DNA of 64,000 nucleotides from Lederbergia panacisoli. Lineage in GTDB: Bacteria; Bacillota; Bacilli; Bacillales; Bacillaceae_C. Location of the stretch: positions 1 through 64,000 of the forward strand of contig NZ_JANJGU010000008.1 of assembly GCF_024626525.1 (NCBI RefSeq). The letters run 5' to 3'. The translations under genes were made by a program, and so were the position numbers. Position 1 is the stretch's first letter, and every line of letters starts with the position of its first letter. Below, one piece after another: positions 18,387-28,500 of this stretch. The notes beneath the pieces were generated by a model that ran no database searches, had not been told where the DNA came from, and was given only the letters and a program-made list of their open reading frames with translations.

Positions 18387-19871
18387 ATGCGTTCTACATT
18401 TATGGGATTAGAAACAGCAAAGCGTGGAATGTACACACAGCAAAGCGCAATCCATGTAACAGGTCATAATATTGCCAATAAAAATACACCTGGATATACG
18501 AGACAACGTGTTAATTTTGTACAAAGTGAACCGTACCCTGCTGCCGCGATGAACCGCCCGCAAATTCCCGGACAAGTGGGTACTGGTGTTCATGGTGGTG
18601 TTATCGAGCGAATACGCGATACTTTTGTGGATGAACAGTTCCGCACTGAAAATAACAAGCTAGGATACTACGAATCTATGACAGGTTCTATCGCGAAAAT
18701 GGAAGACATTATGAATGAACCGAGTGATGTGGGTTTGTCAAAGGCGATGGCGCAATTTTGGCAATCTCTGCAAAGTTTGAGTACGAACCCAGAAAATGAA
18801 GGCTCACGGCGAGTAGTAATACAGAGGGCAACATCTGTAGCTGAGACATTCAATTATTTATATGGCTCATTAACAACAATAAAAAATGATATGAAGAAAG
18901 AAATAGACATTACTCTAAATGAAATCAATGCAATTGCAACCGATATTGCAAGCATCAATAAGCAAATCAGTGAAATTGAACCGCATGGTTATTTGCCAAA
19001 TGATTTGTATGACGAGAGAGACAGGCTGATGGATCAATTATCGAAACTCGTTCCGATCGAAGCAGAAAGTATCCATTATGGCGGAAACTCCTTGTCTATT
19101 GCAGAAGGTGGACGCAATGTTTCTATGATCGTGAACGGGGAAAAAGTACTGCTAGTGGATGATGCAAAAACGAACCAGCTAGAATGGGATAATACGAAGG
19201 AAAAGCTTCTTTTAAATAATAAAGAAGTATCCTTTGATAGCTTAGGTGAAGGAAAAGGAAAAATGTCTGCCTTATTCCATGCTCATGATATTGATTACCC
19301 GGACATGCTCGCTGACCTTGATAAATATGCTTATACTTTTGCTCAAGTTTTTAATGAAGTCCATTCACAAGGACATGATTTAAATGGTGACCCAGGGGCA
19401 GCGTTATTTGATGTTGGGGATCTTAATGGGGCAGCTGGCAGAATCAACGTAATCATAACCGATCCAGCAAAAATTGCCGCGGCACTACAAGGGACGGAAA
19501 GTGGCAATGGCGGCAACGCACTGAATCTAGCTAAAATAAAGGACTTAGTAATTTCCGGGGGGGTAATTGAAGGGCTGGAAAACCTACCGACACTTGAAAT
19601 TAAATCAGGTACAATGCAATCCTTCTATGAAGGGGTTATTGGTGCTATGGCAGTTAAAGGTCAACATGCGAACCGCCTGCAACACAATACAAATATTTTG
19701 GTAGAATCCGTGAGTCAAACTAGAAGTTCCATTAGTGAAGTATCACTTGATGAAGAATTCTCAAATTTAATTCAATATCAGCATGCCTACTCTGCATCAG
19801 CACGGATGATTTCAGTAATTGATGAGATGCTTGATAAAATTATTAACGGCATGGGGACTGCCGGTAGATAA
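18387..19871 (+). CDS. flgK: Hook-filament junction protein FlgK
   Basis: 494-residue first junction protein (HAP1). The N-terminal rod/hook motif (ITGHNIAN-type, here VTGHNIANKNTPGYTRQRV) lies at residues 24-42. The C-terminal coil (EEFSNLIQYQHAYSASARMI) is intact. Start is supported by GAAGGGGGG. It is exported with FlgN help and connects hook to FlgL. Confidence 0.96.
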   Translation: MRSTFMGLETAKRGMYTQQSAIHVTGHNIANKNTPGYTRQRVNFVQSEPYPAAAMNRPQIPGQVGTGVHGGVIERIRDTFVDEQFRTENNKLGYYESMTGSIAKMEDIMNEPSDVGLSKAMAQFWQSLQSLSTNPENEGSRRVVIQRATSVAETFNYLYGSLTTIKNDMKKEIDITLNEINAIATDIASINKQISEIEPHGYLPNDLYDERDRLMDQLSKLVPIEAESIHYGGNSLSIAEGGRNVSMIVNGEKVLLVDDAKTNQLEWDNTKEKLLLNNKEVSFDSLGEGKGKMSALFHAHDIDYPDMLADLDKYAYTFAQVFNEVHSQGHDLNGDPGAALFDVGDLNGAAGRINVIITDPAKIAAALQGTESGNGGNALNLAKIKDLVISGGVIEGLENLPTLEIKSGTMQSFYEGVIGAMAVKGQHANRLQHNTNILVESVSQTRSSISEVSLDEEFSNLIQYQHAYSASARMISVIDEMLDKIINGMGTAGR

Positions 19872-19884
19872 GAGGGTGTAATAT

Positions 19885-20760
19885 ATGCGCGTAACAGATA
19901 GTATGATTGCTAGAAGTGTCATGAATAATATAAATCAAAGCTACGGGCGACTTGATCGTTTATTTGAACAAGTACAAACACAGAAGAAAATCTCACGTCC
20001 ATCGGATGATCCAGTTGTTGCGATGAAGGGCATGTTTTATCGTACGAATGTCATCGAGGTCGAACAATTCAAACGCAATTTTTCCGAAGCAAGAAACTGG
20101 GTGGAAACGACGGATTCCGCAATTGGTGAAGCGACGAAGGTAATGGAACGGATTCGGGAATTAACCGTACAAGCAAGTAATGAAACGTATGATAAAACCC
20201 AGCTCGAAGCCGTTGCAGAAGAAGTTGCCCAATTAAAAGATCATTTAAAAACAATCGCCAATTCAAAAGTTGGAGATAAATATATTTTTAATGGAACAAA
20301 TACATTAACAGCCCCAATCGATAATGAAGGCAATGTCTCTTTTGGAACAGATAATGTAGAATACGAGCTTGCAAAGGGGATTATGGTTCCTGTAAACATG
20401 CAAGGTGAGAATGTATTTGGAGCGGGCGGTAGTGTATTTAATGTACTAGATCGATTAGAATCAGCATTACGAACTGGCGATACAAAAGCTGTCGGTGATA
20501 TGTTAGATGATTTTGATGCAAGTGCAGATAATATGATTTCTGCTCGTGCAGAATTAGGAGCACGTACAAACCGCCTAGATTTTATGGAAGAAAGAATTGA
20601 TAACCAAGAAATCATCGCAAAACGAATAATGTCTGATAATGAAGACGTTGAATTTGAAAAAGTGCTCATGGAATTTAAAGCCCAAGAAGCGGTCCACCGT
20701 GCGGCCATGTCTGTTGGGGCAAGGATTATTCAACCGACTTTGATGGACTTTTTGAGATAA
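19885..20760 (+). CDS. flgL: Hook-filament junction protein FlgL
   Basis: 291-residue second junction protein (HAP3), related to flagellin. The N-terminal RVTDSMIARSVMNNINQSYG, the KKISRPSDDPVVAMKG motif near residue 36 and the C-terminal FEKVLMEFKAQEAVHRAAMS coil are family marks. It is 13 nt behind flgK and followed by a terminator. Confidence 0.95.
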   Translation: MRVTDSMIARSVMNNINQSYGRLDRLFEQVQTQKKISRPSDDPVVAMKGMFYRTNVIEVEQFKRNFSEARNWVETTDSAIGEATKVMERIRELTVQASNETYDKTQLEAVAEEVAQLKDHLKTIANSKVGDKYIFNGTNTLTAPIDNEGNVSFGTDNVEYELAKGIMVPVNMQGENVFGAGGSVFNVLDRLESALRTGDTKAVGDMLDDFDASADNMISARAELGARTNRLDFMEERIDNQEIIAKRIMSDNEDVEFEKVLMEFKAQEAVHRAAMSVGARIIQPTLMDFLR

Positions 20761-20769
20761 AGAATAATG

Positions 20770-20805
20770 AAGGGTCTACCTCTGAACGGGGTTTGACCCT
20801 TTTTT
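20770..20805 (+). terminator. Terminator or attenuator between flgL and yviE
   Basis: AAGGGTC / GACCCTT stem followed by six T, lying 19 nt before yviE. Partial readthrough is expected if yviE-fliW-csrA belong to the same operon. Confidence 0.7.
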
Positions 20806-20823
20806 AGGAGGTGGATGGAGTAG

Positions 20824-21378
20824 ATGCAAATTCCTCAAATCCGCATGCAATCACAGTTTGCCAAGATTGCGATTGATACAACACCAGCTAGGCAATCGAT
20901 TCAACAACCAGAACCAGAGCTAAATATGGAACAGCCGAAAGCTGATCTGAAAATTATACAAAATCCCGGTCGTTTGACGATTGACCAGACACAAGCTTGG
21001 GAAGAACTAGGATTAAAGGGGATTAAATCCTTTGCGCGTGAGAATACTCAAAGGGCGTATAAGGAAGCAAGCGAGGCAATCAGCGGAATTGTAACCGAAG
21101 GAAATGAGATGCTGAATATCCAAAGTGGGACTAACGCTTACGCAGAACAAGCAAGGCAACGGACTAATCCACCTCCAGCTGACTTCAATATTAAGTGGAT
21201 TCCATCGCCTTTTTCTGTAAAAGTACATTATCAACGTGGTAAAGTAGACGTGGATGTACAACCGAGAAACGTAGTTATTAACGCACAAACAAAGAAACCA
21301 ATTATTTCTTATCAACCAGGAGATGTTCGCGTCTCCTTACAACAGAAAAATAGCTTACATATTGATTTTGTAAAATAA
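20824..21378 (+). CDS. yviE: YviE family (DUF6470) protein
   Basis: 184-residue soluble protein of unknown function, always next to fliW in Bacillus. It begins with a short MQIPQIRMQSQFAKI segment and ends in a beta-rich repeat region (VKVHYQRGKVDVDVQPRNVV and YQPGDVRVSLQQKNSLHIDF). Start supported by GGAGGTGG. A flagellar role is inferred only from position. Confidence 0.85.
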   Translation: MQIPQIRMQSQFAKIAIDTTPARQSIQQPEPELNMEQPKADLKIIQNPGRLTIDQTQAWEELGLKGIKSFARENTQRAYKEASEAISGIVTEGNEMLNIQSGTNAYAEQARQRTNPPPADFNIKWIPSPFSVKVHYQRGKVDVDVQPRNVVINAQTKKPIISYQPGDVRVSLQQKNSLHIDFVK

Positions 21379-21393
21379 GATGGAGTGTGACAA

Positions 21394-21831
21394 ATGAAAA
21401 TTCAAACGAAATACCATGGCGAGGTTGAAATAGCGGAAGACACAATATTGCACTTCGCAAAAGGAATCCCAGGTTTCCCAGATGAAACGAAGTTCACCTT
21501 ACTGCCATTACCAGATTTAACAAATATGTCCGTCATGCAATCAGTGACAACACCAGCACTCGCATTTGTCGTCGCAGATCCATACAGTCTCTTTTCTCCA
21601 TACGAGTTTGCCTTAGATGACAATACTATTGAGGAGCTAGATATTTCAAGCCCAGATGATGTCAGTGCGCTCGTAATCTTGACTGTGCAAGATCCATTTG
21701 AAAAAAGTACAGCCAACTTACAAGCACCAATTATTATGAATATTAAAAAGAACAAAGCAAAACAAGTCATCTTAAATAATGAAAACTTTAAAACAAAACA
21801 GCCACTATTTGGCCAACTTGTAAAGGGGTGA
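21394..21831 (+). CDS. fliW: Flagellar assembly factor FliW
   Basis: 145-residue FliW, which binds flagellin or CsrA in a partner switch that couples flagellin synthesis to secretion. Seen are the N-terminal [20 protein letters not shown], the [11 protein letters not shown] block and the C-terminal [20 protein letters not shown]. It lies 4 nt upstream of csrA. Confidence 0.95.
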   Translation: MKIQTKYHGEVEIAEDTILHFAKGIPGFPDETKFTLLPLPDLTNMSVMQSVTTPALAFVVADPYSLFSPYEFALDDNTIEELDISSPDDVSALVILTVQDPFEKSTANLQAPIIMNIKKNKAKQVILNNENFKTKQPLFGQLVKG

Positions 21832-21835
21832 CGGC

Positions 21836-22060
21836 ATGCTCGTACTGACAAGGAAAAAAGGCGAATCCATCCAGATTGGTAACGACATAGAAATCACCAT
21901 TGCTGCTATCAAGGGCGATCAAGTTAAAATTGGTATTAATGCACCGAAGAATGTGGAGATTCATCGGAAAGAAGTTTGGGTGGAGATTCAGAGTGAGAAT
22001 ACGGCTGCTTCTGAAGAAGTCAGTGATTTGTTTGGGATATTGGCGAAGGTGAAAAAATAA
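21836..22060 (+). CDS. csrA: Carbon storage/translation regulator CsrA
   Basis: 74-residue RNA-binding repressor of hag translation. The sequence [20 protein letters not shown] is the standard RNA-binding beta-strand, and the VEIHRKEVW segment supplies the other binding edge. It acts on the hag leader at 22221-22256, where a matching hairpin is seen. Confidence 0.96.
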   Translation: MLVLTRKKGESIQIGNDIEITIAAIKGDQVKIGINAPKNVEIHRKEVWVEIQSENTAASEEVSDLFGILAKVKK

Positions 22061-22069
22061 ACAGGTATC

Positions 22070-22105
22070 AAACTGTCAATAGTACGCTGAATTGACAGTT
22101 TTTTA
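22070..22105 (+). terminator. csrA terminator
   Basis: Perfect 11-bp stem AAACTGTCAAT / ATTGACAGTTT with a T-rich tail. It closes the late flagellar operon before hag. Confidence 0.9.
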
Positions 22106-22135
22106 TTTATTTCTAAAAAAATAATCAAAATCTAT

Positions 22136-22161
22136 TAAACTTTCCCGAACCATGACGATAT
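22136..22161 (+). promoter_or_regulatory. Sigma-D promoter of hag
   Basis: TAAA at 22136-22139, a 14-nt spacer and GACGATAT at 22154-22161 (one mismatch to GCCGATAT). It leaves an untranslated leader of roughly 95 nt. Confidence 0.8.
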
Positions 22162-22220
22162 TACTAGTGAAGCGAATCACAGGGGGCGGCCGACCCTCAC
22201 CATTCGCGAAAATAAACACA

Positions 22221-22256
22221 CGATTCACAAGGACGTGAATCGCACATTCAAGGAGG
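22221..22256 (+). promoter_or_regulatory. CsrA-binding sites in the hag leader
   Basis: A perfect 8-bp stem (CGATTCAC / GTGAATCG, 22221-22228 and 22235-22242) presents AAGGAC in its loop, giving the CsrA recognition sequence ACAAGGACGT. A second GGA-containing site, CAAGGAGG at 22249-22256, is the ribosome binding site itself. Two such sites are the known arrangement for translational repression of hag by CsrA dimers in B. subtilis. Confidence 0.8.
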
Positions 22257-22264
22257 AAAAGAAT

Positions 22265-23861
22265 ATGATTATCAATCATAATATTGCGGCGTTGAATACT
22301 CATCGTCAATTGGGTGCTGCTGCAAATGCTCAAGGTAAATCAATGGAGAAGTTAGCTTCCGGGCTTCGTATTAACAAAGCTGGAGATGATGCAGCTGGGC
22401 TAGCAATTTCCGAAAAAATGCGCGCACAAGTACGCGGTTTAGATCAAGCTAGCCGTAATGCTCAAGATGGTATTTCTTTAATTCAAACGGCAGAGGGCGC
22501 GTTAAGCGAAACAACTTCAATACTTCAAAGAATGAAGGAACTTGCTACTCAATCAGCCAATGGTACATTAGATGACAATGTTGACAGAAAAGCTATACAA
22601 GCAGAAGTAGATAAATTAAATGAAGAAATGGATAGAATAGCTTCTACTACTAATTTTAATGGTAAAAAGCTTTTAGATGGTTCTATTGGAGCGGGCAGCA
22701 CAAAAGTTTCTGGATATAATGATACAACATTAGTTAACTTGTCCACCTCCGCTACAGCGGCAACAACCTCTGTAACAGGCGTGGAAGTTGCAGATGGAAG
22801 TAAAGTTACTTCAGCAGTAAGTGGTACAAAAGTAACTTTTACAACAACAGATGCAGATGGAAATGCTACAAGTAAAGTTGTAGATATTTCAGAGGTTTTA
22901 ACTGATAAAGCAACCGGAGGAACATTTACATCTGGGGCTGGTAAGCAAGGAGTTATTGACCTTACATCAGTTGGATTAGGTAGAATTGAATTCACAGCCA
23001 CAGATGGCACTGCAACTGCAGCTAATTTAGCTATTGATCTTAATACGGCATTTGATACTACTGGAAAAACATTTGCAGCCGGAGCAGGTTCAGGCGGTGG
23101 CTCATTACAACTGCAAGTTGGTGACTCAACTGAAGCAAAACAAAAGGTTTCTGTTGATATATCTAGCATGAGTTCCTCATCTTTAGGAGTTGGCGGTCTT
23201 GATGTTTCAGGCCAAAGTGCAGCTACTGCTGCAATAGACAAGATTAGTACGGCTATAAACACTGTTTCTACTCAAAGAGCAAAGCTAGGTGCAACTCAGA
23301 ATAGATTAGAACATACAATCAATAACTTAGGAACTACAAGTGAAAATTTAACGTCAGCTGAATCTCGTATTCGTGACGTAGATTATGCTTTAGCTGCTTA
23401 GGAGCAGTGACAAGCACAGTCGTCCTGGCTGGTAACGGCTAGAGATTATGATCGGGTGAATTGCTGGAAACCCCTTAGAGCTTTTCTTGCCACAACGTAG
23501 CTGGAAACAACAGGCGTGATGGTTTGAAAAAAGAAAAGATTGGGCAATCAGCAGCCAAGCTCCTGTCTCGAAAGAGTGGAGAAGGTCCAACGACTAGGAT
23601 AAACCATCTAAGGCGGATGCTATGATGATGAAATCCATAGGTGAAACAATGGTCATCAGCATTGTGAATCCGAAGTGCCCGACCCCTACTAGATTGCTAG
23701 AGGGTGAAGATATAGTCTAGTCATTTGTGAAAGCAAATGTTCGCACGATGGCGAAAGAAATGATGGAACAAACTAAAAATTCAATTCTCTCTCAAGCTGC
23801 TCAAGCTATGCTTGCACAAGCTAACCAAGCTCCTCAAGGAGTATTACAGTTGTTACGTTAA
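22265..23861 (+). CDS. hag: Major flagellin Hag, split by a group I intron
   Basis: Filament subunit. Exon 1 starts at ATG 22265 (AAGGAGG 7 nt upstream) with MIINHNIAALNTHRQLGAAA and runs to SRIRDVD near 23383. Without splicing the frame hits TAG at 23399-23401 and would lose the C-terminal D0 helix. Exon 2 resumes near 23748 with MAKEMMEQTKNSILSQAAQA and ends QGVLQLLR at 23861. Joining 23383 to 23748 gives a normal 410-residue flagellin with the standard DVDMAKEMM junction. Joins shifted by 3 or 6 nt are also possible. The variable centre (about residues 145-300) is rich in Ala, Gly, Ser and Thr. CsrA, FliW and sigma-D control is expected. Confidence 0.88.
23384..23747 (+). ncRNA. Group I self-splicing intron in hag
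   Basis: The core elements appear in order: P (GAATTGCTGGAAACC, 23458-23472), Q (AATCAGCAGCCAAGC, 23546-23560), R (GGTCCAACGACTAGG, 23584-23598) and S (GAAGATATAGTCTAG, 23706-23720). The R and S strands pair as P7 (GACTA 23592-23596 with TAGTC 23713-23717). The length is about 364 nt. A 5' junction after T and an intron end in G are satisfied at 23383/23747, 23386/23750 and 23389/23753. A UGCUU/GAGCA pairing (23386-23390 with 23402-23406) could form P1 with a U-G pair and would shift the site to 23390/23751. There is no ORF inside. The exact junctions need RNA evidence. Confidence 0.9.
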
Positions 23862-23874
23862 TTTTAATATACGA

Positions 23875-23912
23875 TAGAGGCTCTTGGTTAATTAGAGCCT
23901 CTTTTGTTTTTT
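23875..23912 (+). terminator. hag terminator
   Basis: Perfect AGAGGCTCT / AGAGCCTCT stem followed by TTTTGTTTTTT. Confidence 0.9.
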
Positions 23913-23924
23913 GAAGGTGATGTT

Positions 23925-24155
23925 ATGGCTAAGTTTTCAATGCCTAAAATTTTCACTGATGATGAAGTTGAGAGATTAAAGTGATTAAAGAGATATATTT
24001 CTTCTAATTATGATGTAACTAATGTTACAAATATTGAACTTATGAATTTTACCCTGAAATTTCAGAGGATAAGGGACTCAAAAATAGTTATACTTTGTTA
24101 GTGGTACTCATCCAATCACTGGATTAAAAACGACTATGCTGGTAGAAGTATAAAT
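23925..24155 (+). pseudogene. Degraded unknown gene after hag
   Basis: AAGGTGATGTT precedes an ATG that opens MAKFSMPKIFTDDEVERLK and then hits TGA; the frame continues after the stop with LKRYISSNYDVTNVTNIELM. A short duplicated TTAAAG surrounds the stop. Further on, frame changes give SGTHPITGLKTTM-like peptide. This looks like the remains of a gene of unknown family. The rest of the gap to the endonuclease at 24217 shows nothing else. Confidence 0.35.
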
Positions 24156-24216
24156 AGAAATTAAGGCAAATATTTATCACTTTTACATGAAAAACGGTCA
24201 TTTAGACAGTGTTTTT

Positions 24217-25122
24217 CTACGAACGAAAGCACCATTCTATAATTTTGCTATTCGTTAATCCAAGTATGGATCTAATCTTAAGAAGATTTTCTCTATGGTT
24301 GTTTGCAATGCGTATTCTATAAGGATTTGTTAGAATTTTCTTTTGAATCCAAAGATTTTCGTAATAAAAAGATATATGTCCCTTTCTTGTCTTTATTAGT
24401 TCCATCAGTATGTTTAGCTTATTTAATTTATTATTAATCTCGGATGTAGGTTTATTCAATTGAAACGTAGTAGGTAAATAAATCGTTGTTGTAGAAGCAA
24501 GTGTTTTTTGGAGGCCTTGATCTAATTGTTTTCTATTCATTGAGGTATGTATATATGGTTCTAACAATCTTAAAAAATATAAAATCTGATATTGATCGTA
24601 TAGAATTAAACGATTTTGTCCATCTATTGAAAATGTTAGATGGAATTTTTTATTTAGGATTTCTATTAGTTTAAGATTCTCATCTGTAGCAAAATTGTCA
24701 GTCGATAAAATGATTTTCCTTGCTATACCTTTTTCCTGTTTCAAATGTCCATCATCTTGATACCACCAAGCAAGTGATTCTTCATTCAAATACTCATTAA
24801 TAAAACTAATAGGTAATTGTTTTTTTCTATTGATGTACCACATTTCCTCGAGCAGCGTAATAAATTCGTGAATACGTGATTGAACAAAATAACTCTCTGA
24901 AAAACCTGATTTTATCCTTTTATCTACTATTTTTTTATACATTGGAGGGTTAAGAGGTAGAAAATCCTTCAACTGTTCGTAACAATACTTCGTCCAGTCA
25001 AAATCCGCAACACTATGCATAAATTGAAATCTTGGCTTCCTCCCAACCTGTTTTGTAATAGAACCATCTCCTAGAAGTTTTCCAACAATTCTAGATATAT
25101 ACTGATCAGTGTGATAAGACAT
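24217..25122 (-). CDS. LAGLIDADG homing endonuclease
   Basis: 301-residue protein with two LAGLIDADG-type helices, ISRIVGKLLGDGSI at about residues 10-23 and SLAWWYQDDGHL near 125-136. The acidic residue at the end of each (GDG and QDDG) is the expected metal ligand. Double-motif proteins act as monomers that cut long asymmetric sites. It lies on the strand opposite hag, 355 nt past its end, not within the intron. It could have moved with the intron, or target hag lacking the intron. RBS is AAAGGTGG. It appears intact. It could alternatively be a maturase or an unrelated free-standing endonuclease. Confidence 0.8.
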   Translation of the reverse strand: MSYHTDQYISRIVGKLLGDGSITKQVGRKPRFQFMHSVADFDWTKYCYEQLKDFLPLNPPMYKKIVDKRIKSGFSESYFVQSRIHEFITLLEEMWYINRKKQLPISFINEYLNEESLAWWYQDDGHLKQEKGIARKIILSTDNFATDENLKLIEILNKKFHLTFSIDGQNRLILYDQYQILYFLRLLEPYIHTSMNRKQLDQGLQKTLASTTTIYLPTTFQLNKPTSEINNKLNKLNILMELIKTRKGHISFYYENLWIQKKILTNPYRIRIANNHRENLLKIRSILGLTNSKIIEWCFRS

Positions 25123-25210
25123 GCCCGACCACCTTTTTTAGGAATGTATGTTCTGTACCTATTGTATCATTTTTTCTTTCTTTTAGGTGGGATAAATACA
25201 GTATTAATCA

Positions 25211-25335
25211 GTAATACCCTTCACTGGTTTAAGGCAGGAAATGAAGGAGCAGCAGTAACCGAGTGCTTCCACTAGAATCACTGATGAAGATGATATTTTT
25301 ACAGACCCATAGATCAATAGAATACCGGAAATATT
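25211..25335 (+). pseudogene. Fragment of a lyxose-isomerase-like gene
   Basis: This stretch matches the last 120 nt of the intact gene at 29719-30258. A 25-nt run is identical (25281-25305 against 30200-30224), and the surrounding codons for [17 protein letters not shown] and RIPE are recognisable but contain stops. Only the 3' end of the gene remains. It lies between the endonuclease and the giant flagellin. The rest of the 437-nt gap holds only the promoter at 25464. Confidence 0.75.
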
Positions 25336-25463
25336 GAAGAAAGATTATTGATAGAATAAACAGCTATGGATAAAGGTGCTTTAGTTTTTTGAGGACGGTT
25401 TTATTGATAGAAGGGGGAGTTAAAAATTTTAGGAGTGCCAAGAATTAATGTGTTTCCCAGGTC

Positions 25464-25490
25464 TAAAGTATTGAAGCACTTAGCCGATAT
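25464..25490 (+). promoter_or_regulatory. Sigma-D promoter of the giant flagellin
   Basis: TAAA at 25464-25467, a 15-nt spacer and a perfect GCCGATAT at 25483-25490. It is an exact consensus match 70 nt before the gene. Confidence 0.85.
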
Positions 25491-25560
25491 TATATAGAGA
25501 GATTATACATTAACACCATAACTAATTAGATTTTTACCACTATCACGAGGTGCAGCTAAT

Positions 25561-28500
25561 TTGATCATTAGACACAATATACACGCCCTTAAAACTCTTA
25601 ATAATATCAATAAGGCATCAAAAAAGGGTTGGGATGCAACTGCGAAATTAAGCTCCGGACTTTCGATCAATAAAGCTGCTGATGATGCGGCAGGTTTATC
25701 CATTAGTGAAAAGATGCGTGCGCAAATTCGGGGATTGGTTCAGGCTGAGCGAAACGGTAGGGATGCACAGTCTATGTTGGACACGGTTGATGGTGTATTG
25801 CAGGAAGAGACGAATTTGCTGCAACGTATGAGAGAACTGACGATTCAATCTCTTAATGATACGTTATCTGAGAGTGATCATTTGGCATTACAAGAAGAGT
25901 TCCGTCAATTGCAAATGTCTTTGGACCGTTTCTCGCAATCTACTGAGTGGAGTGGCATGCCTATTATTGAATCGCATCAGTCATCCTTTGCCCAATTAGA
26001 AGGCAATCATTATTTTAATCAAATAATCAAAATAGTGGATGGCTATAATAATGACTTAACTTTTATGATTGATGGGGTCGAAAAAAGTGTAAAGATTGAT
26101 GAGGGATTGTATACTATTGGTGAAATTGCGGATCAGTTGGATACTAAATTGTTGCAAATTGATCCTAATATCATTGTAAATGTAACTGAAGAAAATACTG
26201 TTAGCATTCAGGCCGAGAACAATAAATCCATTGACTCCATTAAAGGAGGGGCCTCTTTTCTGTTCTATGAATATTCTCTAGGAAATCCTCCGGGAATGGT
26301 TATTGGAGTGACGAAATTTCAGGATGGTGGAAAGGTTCAAATAATTAGTGGTAAAAGTGATACATTAACATTTTATGCGGGAAGCGATAAAGTATATAAT
26401 TTACGTTTTTCTGCTGGACAATATAGTTTAGAAGAAGTGATTAACGGGATTAATCGTCAACTAGAAAGTAAAGGGGAAAATTCCGTTAAAGCCATTAAAT
26501 ACGGTGAGGATCGGATTGCATTAACTTCTAATAAGTATGTAATCACCGGTTTAAGTGGAAATATGATTGAAATTGATGGTATTACATCGATATTATACGA
26601 TAACACCAAAAGTGGGACTATCTCCAAAAGTCAGGCGTACATAACAGGTTATGCAGATTTATCGCAGCCTATCGAATTCATAAAAGGAGTAAATGATCAA
26701 TTAAAAGTATATATCGATAATCATCCGCCTGTTACAATTCAGTTTTTGGCAGGGGATGAAAATAGTAAGGTATTAAACAAGCAGGATATTATCAATAAAA
26801 TAAACGATGAATTTATGAAGCATGGGATTGATGCAACGGCAAATGGAGATTTTATGAATCGACTGCAAATTAAAAGTAATTATTTTGGCGCAAATAGCCA
26901 TGTTGTAATCGATAAACAATCCTCCGCTTTTCAAAATCTTTTTGTTAAGGAAAATGTTACTTACACTAATATTTTACCGAATAATGGTGCGGATATAGCT
27001 GCAAAAATTCAAGGCCAGTATGGCATCAAGAATACTACCACTATTAAAACAGGGGTAAACGATACTCTAAAATTTCAAGTAGATAGTCGTGATTTTACAA
27101 TTATTTTAGATGAAGAAGACTATTCGAAGACCGAATTAGTTGACGAATTGAATCTAAAGCTTTCCGAACAAAACATCCCTATAAATGTAAAACTATCTGA
27201 TTTTACGTCGAACTTTCAATCAGCACTTATTTTTGAACATAAAAGTATAGGAACTGGTTCGATTAACATTAACCCATCTTCTAATGCAGTTAAAACACTC
27301 TTACATGGTAGAACCATTATTGACCCTTTCATTGCCCAAGGTACAACATCGGCTATCTATCCACCAGAGGGAATTGCAAGCCCCCCTGAATACACATATA
27401 CTGCAGCAAGGGCTGAAGGAAGGACATCTTTAGGATCCGGCATTACAATAGATGAAAATAATAATAAGATGAATTTCACTTTAAATGGCGAAATTATTGA
27501 GATTACTTTGAAATCAGGGGTTTATAATCGGGCTGAAGACTTTCTGACTGCAAATAATCGGCTGTTTGAAGATATTGGCTTGAATGCAAGCTTGTTTACT
27601 AGTAAAACTTTAATATTTGAAACAAAGGAAAAGGGAGAGAATCAAACATTTTCGAATTTTGGTGGTTCCTCACATGAATTTATTATGGGACTTGTTCAAG
27701 ATTCTCCACCTAATTATTACTCCAGTTCTGGAATGGGAATACCTTCATTATTAAATGGGGTTTCTACTATTAATGGAGGGATCATAATCAACGACTCCAA
27801 TAATAAGATGAGTTTTACGTATGAACGTGATGGAAATTCTCACGAAATTAATTTTTCCATTGACCCCGCATATTATAGTTCACTTGACAGTTTATTGCTT
27901 GAATTAAACGAAAAGATAAAACAAACATTAAAAAGTGAGGGAATGTCTGGAAATGAATTGAGATTTGAAAAGCTTAATGACAATCGTATTCAATTGCGTA
28001 CAGCAGAGTCCGGAGAGAATAACAAGTTCAATCAATTTTCAGGCGGAATGTATGATGAAATTTTCCGCAAGCGTGTCACAGTACAAGAACCTTATGCTTC
28101 AGATAGCGGGTACACGTATGTTCAAGATACATATATCGTAGGACGTGAGTCGTTAATTAGTAAAAATATCGTCATTCACCCAAACATAAATGATCGCCTT
28201 TTATTTGACCTGCATATTAATAATCAAAAACATATGATTGATATCACTTTAAATGCGGGACATTACAATGCTTCTTCGCTCATTCAGGAAATTAATCAAT
28301 CTTTAAGTGCAAAATTAACAAGTCTTGGAATGTTTCCGGATTTAGTCCAAGCCCAAATTGGTGGAATCACAAGTGGCACAGCTGAAAATGATACTGATAA
28401 GCTTGTTTTTAAAGTCAACATGCAAGAAAATGGGCGAAATGATACAGGTTCGTACCGAATTGATGGTGTTCGAGGAAGTGCTGCTTATACTTTTTTTTAT

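Noticed and set aside
22549-23262. 237-aa minus-strand ORF inside hag
   Set aside because: Low-complexity complement of the Ala/Thr/Ser-rich flagellin centre; no ribosome binding site or recognisable motif.
23399-23401. hag as a truncated pseudogene ending at TAG
   Set aside because: The missing C-terminal coding part follows 350 nt later in good condition and the interruption has group I core elements.
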